From assembly GCA_963816725.1 (NCBI GenBank), contig CAWFMC010000010.1, forward strand, positions 62,001-126,000: DNA of 64,000 nucleotides, written 5' to 3'. This document shows positions 42,640-51,093 of the stretch, one piece after another. The notes beneath the pieces are model-generated. The model had not been told where the DNA came from and did no database searches. It saw nothing but the letters and a program-made list of their open reading frames with translations. The position numbers and the translations under genes were made by a program. This stretch comes from CAVSUB01 sp963816725 (GTDB lineage: Bacteria; Acidobacteriota; Vicinamibacteria; Vicinamibacterales; 2-12-FULL-66-21). The number at the start of each line of letters is the position of its first letter. Position 1 is the stretch's first letter.

Positions 42640-43923
42640 ATGAGGCGCCTGCCGTCACTCTCTCGTCGTGCGTTTCTCGCCGGGTGTGCCGCCGTCATCG
42701 GGTCCGCCCGCCTCTCGTCAGGCCAGGATCGGCCGCGCGTCGGCACGACCGATGTCGGCCAGGCGATCGAGCGCCTGCCGCTGATCGGTGAGCGGCTCCG
42801 CGCCCGCTTCGCCGACCTGCATCGCCATTTCATCTTCGAGTACTACCCGTGGTACGACTCGGCCACGGGGCGGCACTGGAGTGACGCCGAGCGGACGCCG
42901 CCGGCGGAAGTCTCGGCCAGTTCGCTGCCGTTGCTCGGCACCTACGATTCGCGATCGAGCCAGGTGATCGAGCAGCACGCGCGCTGGATCAAGGATGCCG
43001 GCATCGGCGCGATCAATCTGAGCTGGTGGGGCGTGGGATCGTTCGAGGATCAGGCAGTGCACCCGATCATGGACGTGATGCGCGCCTTCGACATCAAGGT
43101 GATGTTCCACCTCGAGCCGTACTCGCCGCGGCGCGGGGCGCAGTACGCCGACGACATCACCTACCTGCTGCGTGAGTACGGCGACAAGCGGCGCTACGAC
43201 ACGCTGCTCCTTCTCCAGGACGCCAACGGCCGCGCGGCGCCGATTTTCAAGTCGTTCGTCACCCTGCTGTCGCCGACGTCGACCAACTGCCAGGGAGTGA
43301 CGTCCCCTGTCGAGCTCTTCGTGCCCGACGACATCTGGCGGCAGCAGGTGGTCCGGGTCCACCGCGACTTTGCCCCCGACTTCGGGCAGGTCACGCTGGT
43401 GGCCGATTCGCTCGACGCGGCGCGCACGGCGGCGGCCGGATTCGACGCCGGCGCGGTCGGCAATCCGTACATCCGTCCCGGGCAGTGGGAGGGCTACACC
43501 GCGGCGTTCGACCAGCGCGACATCCCATTCTCGTTCGCGGTCAACACCGGTTTCGATCCGCTCCCGCCCAAGACGCCTCCCACCGACCCGTGCTATCGCC
43601 CGTCGCTGTTCGAACCGTCGTACGACGTGCAGTGGAACGTCGAAGCGTCGCGCGAGCACGCGCACCGGCTGGCGGCGGCCCGGATCAAGGCGTCGTTCCT
43701 GACCACACTCGCGCACCAGATCAACCCGGCCTCGGCCAACTGGCGGCGCGGATTCCTGCTCGTGCCGGTGAACTCGTTCAACGAGTGGAACGAAGGCACG
43801 GCGTTCGAGCCGATGAAGAGTTACCGCGACTTGACCGGAGCGGAGCGCGCGCTGTACCACAATCCCGTGGACGGGGCCTATCGGCTGGACACGCTCAAAG
43901 CCTTGATGGGCGAGCTCGGGTAA
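42640..43923 (+). CDS. Tat-exported GH99-like endo-alpha-mannosidase/mannanase
   Basis: 427 residues from ATG 42640, with GGAGAGG about 5 bases upstream. N-terminus MRRLPSLSRRAFLAGCAAVI has the twin-arginine S-R-R-x-F-L. Landmarks of the GH99 barrel: FEYYPWYDSATGRHWSD, GAINLSWWGVGSFEDQ, MFHLEPYS, and near the end VPVNSFNEWNEGTAFEP. In GH99, the family acts on alpha-1,2/1,3-mannosyl or glucosyl-mannose linkages by an epoxide mechanism with two acidic residues; the NEWNEG motif fits. Function: extracytoplasmic degradation of plant or fungal glycans. It is divergent from the membrane protein at 42417. Confidence 0.78.
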   Translation: MRRLPSLSRRAFLAGCAAVIGSARLSSGQDRPRVGTTDVGQAIERLPLIGERLRARFADLHRHFIFEYYPWYDSATGRHWSDAERTPPAEVSASSLPLLGTYDSRSSQVIEQHARWIKDAGIGAINLSWWGVGSFEDQAVHPIMDVMRAFDIKVMFHLEPYSPRRGAQYADDITYLLREYGDKRRYDTLLLLQDANGRAAPIFKSFVTLLSPTSTNCQGVTSPVELFVPDDIWRQQVVRVHRDFAPDFGQVTLVADSLDAARTAAAGFDAGAVGNPYIRPGQWEGYTAAFDQRDIPFSFAVNTGFDPLPPKTPPTDPCYRPSLFEPSYDVQWNVEASREHAHRLAAARIKASFLTTLAHQINPASANWRRGFLLVPVNSFNEWNEGTAFEPMKSYRDLTGAERALYHNPVDGAYRLDTLKALMGELG

Positions 43924-43960
43924 CCGGATCCCGGCTGCGCCTCCCCCGACCCCCACCGCG

Positions 43961-44452
43961 GTGTCCCTGGCCAATCGCTATCACTTCGTCACCCGCTGGC
44001 GTTTCGCCGCGACGATCGAGGAAGTCGCCGCGATCCTCCGCGATCCCGTCGACCTGCCGCGGTGGTGGCCGTCGGTGTACCTATCGGCCGTCGAAGTCGC
44101 TCCCGGGGGACCCGACGGCTGCGGTCAGCGGGTCCGCCTGCACACCCGCGGGTGGTTGCCGTATACGCTGCGCTGGGATCTGCGGGTGGTGCAGTCGGAC
44201 TATCCGCGCGGATTCGCGATCGAGGCATCCGGCGATCTCGCCGGCACCGGCGTCTGGGCCTTCGACGCGCAGGCCGGTGTGGTCACCGCCTGCTTCGACT
44301 GGCGGGTCCGCGCCGAGAAGCCGCTGCTGCGCCGGCTCTCGTGGCTGCTTCGGCCGATGTTCGCGGCGAACCACCGCTGGGCCATGCGCCAGGGATGTCG
44401 CAGCCTGCGACAGGAGCTGCAGCGCCGGCGGGCGCGTGGAGGGCGACCCTGA
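43961..44452 (+). CDS. SRPBCC-domain protein (polyketide cyclase/START-like)
   Basis: 163 residues, GTG start. FVTRWRFAATIEEVAAILRD, then PVDLPRWWPSVYLSAVEVAPG and GTGVWAFDAQAGVVTACFDW form the beta-rich SRPBCC barrel. PRWWPS is typical of the family's ligand-entry segment. C-terminal helix FAANHRWAMRQGCRSLRQEL closes the fold. Binds a hydrophobic small molecule; the ligand cannot be predicted. 37 bases from the GH99-like gene, possibly co-transcribed. Confidence 0.82.
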   Translation: MSLANRYHFVTRWRFAATIEEVAAILRDPVDLPRWWPSVYLSAVEVAPGGPDGCGQRVRLHTRGWLPYTLRWDLRVVQSDYPRGFAIEASGDLAGTGVWAFDAQAGVVTACFDWRVRAEKPLLRRLSWLLRPMFAANHRWAMRQGCRSLRQELQRRRARGGRP

Positions 44453-44787
44453 CGGGTTCGAGTCCTCAGCTGCATACAATGCTGGCGGCTGGACGCGTTC
44501 GGCCGTCCATCGCCCTTCTGTGCTGTGTTTCGCGAATACACCAAAAGGCGTATGAATCGTGCACAGTTCGCGAGCTGCGGCGTGTGTGGACGCTGGTGTC
44601 ACGCCGCACCAAAAATCTGTCTTGCATACATAAATCCGGCGTGCTACTGTCCGCGCGTTTCAAATCCGTCGGCCATTCACGTTTCGACGAGGAGGCTGGT
44701 CCGCAGCAGGCGAGGTGAAAGCCAGGCATAAGGGACCGGCGCGTTCGGCCTTGCCCGGCTCACCGCGTCATCGTTTGTCGCCCGTAG
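44453..44787. other. 335-base gap with no recognised gene
   Basis: Short open frames only. It is more A+T-rich than its surroundings around 44610-44640 (CAAAAATCTG, then TTGCATACATAAAT), which could be a promoter, but no element can be assigned with confidence. Confidence 0.4.
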
Positions 44788-44973
44788 GCTCTTTCCGCGA
44801 CAGTGTCACGACCCGTAAGCCGCGTCGACCATGTCCTGTGGGGTGGAGGCTGGCCGACGTGCGTGCCATCGGCGGGATCGCTGCGGCTGCAGCACGATCC
44901 CGATGGATCGTTCTTGGTGCGCGACGATCAGCGGGTGTTCAACGAGCTGATGAAGAACCAGGGCGATCGGTGA
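44788..44973 (+). pseudogene. C-terminal remnant of an unidentified gene upstream of thuA-like
   Basis: Without a start codon and opened by a TAG at 44785, this frame encodes about 61 residues whose last part reads like a protein: LRLQHDPDGSFLVRDDQRV and then FNELMKNQGDR, stop TGA 44971-44973. The first part is only moderately convincing. Interpreted as the surviving end of a gene; the rest of the coding sequence is missing or frameshifted. The spacing to the next ribosome-binding site (GGAGG) is about 10 bases. Confidence 0.4.
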
Positions 44974-44995
44974 ACTCGACCCGCGGAGGATTGTG

Positions 44996-45955
44996 ATGAC
45001 CCTTGAACGGCTTGGTTCGGCTCTCCTGATCACGGCGGCGTGTGCCGGTATCGTGGTGTCTGCGCAGGGCCGCGGTGCGCCCCCCGCGGCGCCGCAGGGG
45101 CGGGGCGCCGCCCAGGCTCCAGCCTCTCCGCCGCAAGGCCGCGGTGCGGATCCCGACATCCCGGAAGCGCTCGCGCAGGTCGCCATGCCGTGGCCGCCAA
45201 TCCACATCTATCTTCGCGGCGGTCTCAAGTCGCACGGCCCCGGACTGCACGACTACCCGCAGTTCCTGGCCGACTGGAGCAAGCTCCTCACCGAACGCGG
45301 CGCCATCGTCGACGGCGGCTTCCATTTCCCGACGACCGCCGAGTTGAGCGGCGTGAACGTGATGGTGATGTTCAAGGGGGACGCCGGCTACATGAGCAGC
45401 GACGAGCGGGCGACGCTCGAAGCGTTCCTGAAGCGGGGCGGCGGGCTGGTCAGCATCCACGACACGCTGTGCGGGGACGATCCGCAGTACCTGGCCAACA
45501 TCCTGGGCGGGGCCAAGAAGCACGGCGAGCGGAACTTCTCGTCCGGCGAGATCACTTACACGGTCACCGACAAGGCGAGCCCGATCATGGAGGGGATCCC
45601 CGACTTCACGATCACAGACGAGGCGTTCTTCCTGATCACCAAGCCGACCATGTCACCCGACGGATTGCACGTGCTGGCGACCGCGGCGATGCCGAAGAGC
45701 AACAGCGCGGGCGAGCACGCGGGTGAAGTCGTCCCGCAGATCTGGACCTACGAACGGCCGTTCGGCCTCGGGCTGTCGTTCCGCTCATTTGTCTGGATGC
45801 AAGGGCACACCTATACGAACTTCTCAGACCCGCAAGTACAGAAATTGCTCCTGCGCGGGATTGCCTGGGCCGGCAAGTGGCCGATCGAAGCCCTGATGAC
45901 CGTTCGGCAGCCGGCCAATGCCGGACGCGGCGGACGCGGCCGAGGAGCGGCCTGA
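44996..45955 (+). CDS. ThuA-domain secreted protein
   Basis: 319 residues from ATG 44996, GGAGG about 8 bases upstream. Signal peptide MTLERLGSALLITAACAGIV. A short Gly/Arg/Pro/Gln spacer precedes the ThuA-like glutamine-amidotransferase-type fold (GPGLHDYPQFLADWSKLLTE, then VNVMVMFKGDAGYMSSDERA and FLKRGGGLVSIHDTLCG). The C-terminus is again Arg/Gly-rich (NAGRGGRGRGAA). ThuA is linked to trehalose/disaccharide utilisation (with ThuB) in rhizobia. The protein is periplasmic or extracellular. DUF1080 at 57.6 kb is a related catabolic family. Confidence 0.85.
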   Translation: MTLERLGSALLITAACAGIVVSAQGRGAPPAAPQGRGAAQAPASPPQGRGADPDIPEALAQVAMPWPPIHIYLRGGLKSHGPGLHDYPQFLADWSKLLTERGAIVDGGFHFPTTAELSGVNVMVMFKGDAGYMSSDERATLEAFLKRGGGLVSIHDTLCGDDPQYLANILGGAKKHGERNFSSGEITYTVTDKASPIMEGIPDFTITDEAFFLITKPTMSPDGLHVLATAAMPKSNSAGEHAGEVVPQIWTYERPFGLGLSFRSFVWMQGHTYTNFSDPQVQKLLLRGIAWAGKWPIEALMTVRQPANAGRGGRGRGAA

Positions 45956-46088
45956 GTCAGGCGCTCGGGGCGGCCGGTCACGAGACGTTCACAGGCCGTT
46001 CGCCTCGCGCCGCTCACGCTGCACGGGTGATTGACGCTGCCGCCGCCGCTGCCGTAGGGTCAAGGGCCGATCGGCTGGAGGAGTGACC

Positions 46089-46613
46089 ATGCGCAGCTTC
46101 GCCGCTCTCGTCGCCTGCACCGTTCTCTCGAGCAGCACAATCGCGGGGTTCCCGATCGGCGGCTCATTCCAGCAGCCCGACGGCCGCGTCGCTGCACCCG
46201 CTCCTTCAAGCGCGATTCGCGCCTGCTCGGTCCTGCCGAAGGAGGAGGTCAGAACGATCCTCGGCGTCGACCCGAAGACGTTCAACCTGGTACCCCTCCA
46301 AGAGGACAGCCTGCCTGGCGGAGGCTCCGCGTGCGAGTATATGGGCGCGGGCATCCAGATCGATCCGTTCCCCGTCGCCAGGCTCACGGAGATGCACAAG
46401 ACATCAGGGCAGACGTGGACCCCGATTCCCGGCCTTGGGGAATCCGCCTACTACAACGATCGAACGAAACAGTCCCCATACGCGGAGCTCTATGCGGCGT
46501 CCCGCAACCATGTGGTCACCGTGCAGATGAGCGTCGATCGCCCCGACACCGCCGAGAGCGTGCGCCCCAAAGCGGTCGCGCTCGCGAAGGCGCTCCTGGC
46601 CAAGCTCCCGTAA
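46089..46613 (+). CDS. Secreted protein of unknown function
   Basis: 174 residues from ATG 46089, GGAGGAG about 6 bases upstream. Signal peptide MRSFAALVACTVLSSSTIAG. Mature part has one Cys pair (AIRACSVLPKEEVRTILGVD and GGSACEYMG) and ends with an amphipathic helix AESVRPKAVALAKALLAKLP. The start resembles DUF3558-like lipoproteins (CSVLPKEEV), but no clear membership. Reads alone, between ThuA and the next lipoprotein. Confidence 0.65.
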   Translation: MRSFAALVACTVLSSSTIAGFPIGGSFQQPDGRVAAPAPSSAIRACSVLPKEEVRTILGVDPKTFNLVPLQEDSLPGGGSACEYMGAGIQIDPFPVARLTEMHKTSGQTWTPIPGLGESAYYNDRTKQSPYAELYAASRNHVVTVQMSVDRPDTAESVRPKAVALAKALLAKLP

Positions 46614-46762
46614 CCGCGGCCTGCTCCGGCGCCGCAACCCGCGCACGCGTGCTGTGAGGCCGCCACGTCTCACGCCTTCTGTGGCTGACGTGGACAGTAC
46701 GCGGATCGGTTCGTATCATGCTCGCCGCTTGACCGTGCACGGTCGTTGGAGGAGGGGAACCG

Positions 46763-47419
46763 ATGAGACGCTACCTGTTCGTGGGGATCCTGGGGCTACT
46801 CGGCTGTGGCGGCGACGACACGCCGACCTCGCCCTCGGCACCAGCCGTCAGCTTTTTTGTGACGAGTGCGACCAGCGTGACTGGAAACCTGGGCGGCCTC
46901 ACGGCTGCGGACGCGACCTGTCAGCGGCTCGCGACCGCAGCCGGTTTCAGTGGCGGCGTATGGCGCGCTTACCTCAGCGTCGAGCACGACGCCAGCAACG
47001 GCAATCGGCCGACCAACGCGCGTGACCGGATCGGACCGGGTCCGTGGCGCAACGTCAACGGCACGGTGGTCGCGAACACACTAGCCGAGTTGCACGCGCG
47101 CACCGGCGATCCCAGCGTGTTCGTGGACGAGCACGGCAAGCGCATCAACGGCCAATGGACCGGTTCGCCGGCGCCGGTCGAGCATGACATCCTCACCGGC
47201 TCGAATACGGACGGCACGCTGGCTGTGGGACTGACCTGCGGCGACTGGACCTCCGCCTCCACGGACCTCGCGGCACAGGTCGGGCATGCCGACGGGCTCG
47301 GTCCGAACCAGAGCACCACCGGCACGTTGTCGTCGTGGAACTCGGCGCATGCCAACCAGAACTGCGCCGACACCGCGCCGCGCGGCGGGGCCGGCCGCTT
47401 CTACTGTTTCGCGAAGTAG
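46763..47419 (+). CDS. Lipoprotein with endostatin/collagenase-NC10-like domain
   Basis: 218 residues. MRRYLFVGILGLLGCGGDDT is a lipoprotein signal with lipobox LLGC. The domain begins FFVTSATSVTGNLGGLTAAD and continues CQRLATAAGFSGGVWRAYLS, a pattern recognised as endostatin/collagenase NC10-like (bacterial extracellular lectin-like). Later Cys (GLTCGDW, NQNCADT, RFYCFAK) probably form disulfides. Surface or periplasmic; ligand unknown. RBS GGAGGAG precedes by about 8 bases. Confidence 0.7.
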   Translation: MRRYLFVGILGLLGCGGDDTPTSPSAPAVSFFVTSATSVTGNLGGLTAADATCQRLATAAGFSGGVWRAYLSVEHDASNGNRPTNARDRIGPGPWRNVNGTVVANTLAELHARTGDPSVFVDEHGKRINGQWTGSPAPVEHDILTGSNTDGTLAVGLTCGDWTSASTDLAAQVGHADGLGPNQSTTGTLSSWNSAHANQNCADTAPRGGAGRFYCFAK

Positions 47420-47478
47420 GTGGTGACCCTCTTGGCGTTGTCGACGCTGCGAGCCGGCCGCCCGACAGTCAACCAGCG

Positions 47479-47763
47479 CTACATCACGACGATGGCGTCC
47501 TTACGCCGCTCGATTTGGAGTAGTCGAGCCCCGGCACGTTGCGCAAGTCTTCGAGCGACTTGAACGGGCCGTGCTCGTCGCGATATCGGATGACCGCTGC
47601 GGCCTCGCGCCGCAGCAGCCCGCCGGCGGCTTCGAGGTCGATTTGGGTCGCGCGGTTCAGGTTCAGCGGCTGTAACGCCTCCCCCGCGAAGTTCGTCGCG
47701 AGGTAATCGAGGACGACGGGAAACTCCTCGTCCGACACCCGGGCACCGCGGGCCCGCATGCGT
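47479..47763 (-). pseudogene. Helix-hairpin-helix fragment (inverted, frameshifted)
   Basis: Minus-strand frame begins near 47763 as MRARGARVSDEEFPVVLDYL, continues LNLNRATQIDLEAAGGLLRR, AAAVIRYRDEHGPFKSLEDL and RNVPGLDYSK. This is the helix-hairpin-helix/ComEA-like half of a small protein that usually has a CxxCH part in front; that part is absent. The end is frameshifted at about 47519: the C-terminus IERRKDAIVVM lies in the adjacent frame, needing one added base. The fragment normally sits behind a PQQ propeller gene in the same direction, but here it is reversed and abuts it. Confidence 0.75.
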
Positions 47764-48780
47764 CGCCGATGACCTCTTCGGCATCGACGTCGCGACCGGT
47801 CACCAGCTCTGGCATCGTCACTTCGACAGCACGCTGACACAGCCGGGCGGGACCAACGACACGCTGTGCCCCGGTGGGCAAACCGCCGCGCCGACGATGG
47901 CCCGGACGGCGACAGGGAAGTACACCGTCTACGCCGTCTCGTGGGACGGACGGCTCCGACAGGTCAATCTCGCGGACGGCGAGGGCGCCGCCCGAGAAGT
48001 TCGTGCCGGGCGGAGGCAAGCCATACGCGCTGAATCTCTACGACAACGTCATCTACACGGCGACCGCCCAGGGCTGCGGTGGGCTGACCAATGCCTTCTA
48101 CTCATTTGACCTGACGAGCCGGCGGGCCAGTGCCTTCATCCCGGCCGGCGGCGGGTTGTGGGGCCGTCGTGGCGCGTCGATCGATCCCGAGGGACGCGTG
48201 TTCCTTGGCACTGGTGACGCGCAGTTCGACCCGTTGACCCGGCGTCTGGGCAACGGGATCGTCGCGGTCAAGCTCGATACGAACAAGCAACTGCAGTTGG
48301 TCGACTACTTCGGCCCGCCGAACGCGAACTGGCTATGGCGGCGGGACCTCGACGTCAACACCACGCCAGTTGTGTTCGATTACCGCGGCACCAAGTTCCT
48401 GGTCGGCACGAGCAAGGAGTGCCGGCTGTGGCTGCTCGATCGCGACGCGCTCGGCGGCGAGGATCATCGCACCGCGCTCGACACCACGCCGCTCATCTGC
48501 AATGACGCCCAGGCGTTCGACGCGCGTGGCGTGTGGGGAGCGCTCGGCGCCTGGCAGGACGAGCGCGGCACGCAATGGGTGCTCGTGCCCTTCTGGGGAC
48601 CGGTCAGCACGGAGTTCAAGGCGCCGATCGAACACGCCCGTCCGACCGGGGGCGGGGTGGCCGCCTTCAAGGTCGAGCAGCGCGACGGGCAGTGGCGACT
48701 GACGCCGGCCTGGTTGTCGCGCGACATGGACCTCGCAGAAGAGACCGTCATCGCCAATGGCGTGGTGTTTGGCTCGATGC
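47762..48780 (+). pseudogene. PQQ-type beta-propeller protein fragment 1
   Basis: Begins without a start as VADDLFGIDVATGHQLWHRH, followed by YTVYAVSWDGRLRQVNLADG. At about 47985 the reading moves one frame (APPEKFVPGGGKPYALNLYD, then VIYTATAQGCGGLTNAFYSF); deleting one base of GAGGGC restores it. The following 260 residues read well (GNGIVAVKLDTNKQLQLVDY, KECRLWLLDRDALGGEDHRT, PAWLSRDMDLAEETVIANGV). N-terminus and signal peptide are missing. This family is a periplasmic or extracellular propeller, related to quinoprotein dehydrogenases. It ends at a join to another propeller. Confidence 0.75.
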
Positions 48781-49375
48781 GACTGCGCTCGGCGGCGCCG
48801 ACCACGCCACGCCGCTGCTGGCCTCGAACCGGTGGCTCGGCGACGGCGCGCGGGTAAGTGCTGACGCACTCGCCGCGTGGCAGCAGACCAACACGGCCGC
48901 TGCCTCGGGGACCGCGGCTTCGCCGCCGACGCCTGCAGCATCGACTCAGGCGACTGCACCGGTGTCGTGGATCCTGCTGCCGATCGCCGGACGGGTCGGG
49001 ACCGGACTGCCGGCCGCGAACGGGACGATTTCGTCCGGCGCGGTGGTGGCGCTGCAGGTGCAGGAGCGCGGCGGGGCGTGGTCGCTGCAACCCGGCTGGG
49101 TATCACACGATCAGGCGAATCCAAGTACACCCATCGTCGTGAACGGCGTCGTGTTCGCGCTGGCGAGCGGCCCGGCGGGAGGCGCTCCCGCCGTGGTCGA
49201 GGCCTACGACGGCGCGACCGGCTCGCGCCTGTGGACGAGCGGCACCAGCATTACAAGCCCGGCGTCGCCCGGCAGCTTCTGGACCGGTCTCGGCCAGATA
49301 TACCTCGGGGCCACCGACGGCACGCTCTACGCGTTCGGCTTCGACGACGAGCGTCGCCACATCCAAGGCGGGTGA
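48781..49375 (+). pseudogene. PQQ-type beta-propeller protein fragment 2
   Basis: After about 48770 the frame changes and a second propeller tail follows: DATALGGADHATPLLASNRW, ADALAAWQQTN, PVSWILLPIAGRVGTGLPAA, VALQVQERGGAWSLQPGWVS, PIVVNGVVFALASG and a final LGQIYLGATDGTLYAFGFDD. It repeats the pattern of the end of fragment 1 (PAWLSRDMDLAEE / VIANGVVFG) with different sequence. So it is not just a frameshift of fragment 1: a second, homologous propeller gene seems to have been joined at this point, giving a chimera. Confidence 0.65.
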
Positions 49376-49415
49376 AGCCGGCGCCACGCCGGAACCCACA
49401 CCCGCCGCGCACCGC

Positions 49416-49949
49416 TTGCTGGTGAGCGCGACCTATCAGGTCCCGTTCCTGGCCGGACGCACCGACCTGCTCGGTTCGATCTTCGGCGGTTGGCAGATCA
49501 ACGGCATCGTCACGGCGCAGTCCGGTCTGCCGGTCGGGACCACTGCCGGCGCGGTGCTCGTGAGCGACCCCAGCATCGACAACCCCACCATGGCGCGTTG
49601 GTTCAACACATGCACCCAGGCGCTCAGCGGGGCGCGCCAGAACTGCGCGAGCGCCGACGAGCCAGTCGCGTGGAGCATACAGGCGCCGTTCACGCTGCGG
49701 ACCCTGCCGACACGCCTCGACACGGTGCGCACGAGCCGGCCGACGCTGATCGATTTCTCTCTCTTCAAGACGTTCCGGCTGCCCGCGAACCTGCAGCTGC
49801 AGGCGCGGCTCGAGGCGTTCAATCTGTTCAACACGCCGTGGTTCGGCGCGCCAAACACCGACGTGAATTCGACCGCCTTCGGGACGGTGGCTCCCAATCA
49901 AGCTAACGACCCGCGCAATATCCAGCTCGGGGTGCGCTTGATCTTCTGA
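49416..49949 (+). pseudogene. C-terminal fragment of a TonB-dependent/Oar-like receptor
   Basis: 178 residues. The typical outer-membrane barrel ending is visible: LVSATYQVPFLAGRTDLLGS, then IFGGWQINGIVTAQSGLPV, a loop, LIDFSLFKTFRLPANLQLQA, RLEAFNLFNTPWFGAPNTDV and RNIQLGVRLIF, ending in the hydrophobic-aromatic C-terminus. In TonB-dependent receptors, the plug and most barrel strands precede this; they are missing. The frame continues a little upstream (HRL before LVSATYQ). A relic left after deletion. Confidence 0.8.
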
Positions 49950-49962
49950 GTCTGCTTCGACC

Positions 49963-49994
49963 GGACGGCGTCCGCGACAGCGTGGGCGCCGTCC
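49963..49994 (+). terminator. Hairpin after the receptor relic
   Basis: An 8-base perfect stem GGACGGCG (49963-49970) with CGCCGTCC (49987-49994), followed by TTCCGCTC. Weak T run, 13 bases after the relic's stop. Confidence 0.4.
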
Positions 49995-50186
49995 TTCCGC
50001 TCTCGCCACACCTCACCTCGCAGCGCGCCCGCCATGACGTCTGCGCAACACACGCAGGGCCCGGTCCCCCTTCCGTCTTGGACACGTCATCAGGCGTTCT
50101 CGTACACGCACTTGCAATACAGGGAGGGACACATCCGCCGGCTCGGCCGGAGACGAGCGGCGAACGGGTACGATAGACCAAGCAGG

Positions 50187-51089
50187 ATGCCCGAAACGTC
50201 ACGCATTGCCGTCGTCCTGAATGGTGCTGCCGGAACCGTCGTCGGGCGATCGGAGGTCGCGACTGAGATTCGGGCGCTACTCGGTGCGGCCGGACGCGAG
50301 GTCGAGGTCGTGTCGCCCGCATCTGGTGACGACGTGATCCGGACGGCACGCGAGCTTGCCGCGCGGGCGTCGATCGTCGTGGCGGCAGGAGGCGACGGCA
50401 CAGTCCGCAGCGTCGTGGCCGGCATCCTCGACTCGGCGGCCGCCCTTGGCGTGCTGCCGTTGGGCACGCTCAATCACTTCGCCAAGGACTTGCGCATTCC
50501 GGTCCGGCTTCGGGATGCGGCGGCCGTACTGGCCGAGGGGCACGTCCGACGGGTCGACGTCGGACGGGTCAACGGCGAGGTGTTCGTCAACAACTCCTCG
50601 ATTGGCGTCTACCCGAGCGTGGTGGAGGGACGTGAGGCGCTCCGCCGGCAGGGTCATAACAAGTGGAAGGCGCTGGCGATGGCGAGCCTGCAGGTGCTCA
50701 GCCGGCACCCGGAGGTGACGGTCAGGATCGACGTCGGCGGGCATCCGCGGGTGCGTCGTACGCCGTTCCTCTTTGTTGGCAACAATCAGTACGCGGTCGA
50801 AGGGATCGGGCTGGGTGGCCGGGAGCGGCTGGATGCCGGACGGCTGTTCGTCTATCTGTCGCCGCACGTGCGCACGCGCGAACTGCCGCTCCTCGCTCTG
50901 AAGGCGCTGGCCGGGCGCGCGACCCGATCAGGAGCGTTCGAGATTGTCTCCGCGACCGATCTCCGCATCGAAACCGTCAGCCGCCGAGGAGTCAAGGTGG
51001 CCTTCGACGGAGAGATCGCCAGGATCCGTTCGCCCCTGCATTACCAAATCGCTCCTGGCGCGCTACGTGTCGTCGTACCGCGAAGTTGA
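50187..51089 (+). CDS. Diacylglycerol/lipid kinase family protein (YegS/DagK-like)
   Basis: 300 residues from ATG 50187 (MPETSRIAVVLNGAAGTVVG). VVAAGGDGTVRSVVAGILDS is the nucleotide-binding GGDGT; LGVLPLGTLNHFAKDLRIPV is the second conserved block. FVNNSSIGVYPSVVEGREAL and the C-terminal VKVAFDGEIARI are typical. Phosphorylates a lipid (diacylglycerol or sphingoid-like) or related diol. The stop is 4 bases before the phosphoesterase ATG, so the two are translationally close. An open frame extends upstream to 50034, but it is not protein-like. Confidence 0.87.
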   Translation: MPETSRIAVVLNGAAGTVVGRSEVATEIRALLGAAGREVEVVSPASGDDVIRTARELAARASIVVAAGGDGTVRSVVAGILDSAAALGVLPLGTLNHFAKDLRIPVRLRDAAAVLAEGHVRRVDVGRVNGEVFVNNSSIGVYPSVVEGREALRRQGHNKWKALAMASLQVLSRHPEVTVRIDVGGHPRVRRTPFLFVGNNQYAVEGIGLGGRERLDAGRLFVYLSPHVRTRELPLLALKALAGRATRSGAFEIVSATDLRIETVSRRGVKVAFDGEIARIRSPLHYQIAPGALRVVVPRS

Positions 51090-51093
51090 TCCG

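Noticed and set aside
42640..46613. Complete polysaccharide-utilisation locus
   Set aside because: The GH99-like and ThuA genes lack an intact TonB receptor or SusD-like partner; the only receptor piece is a relic at 49.4 kb.
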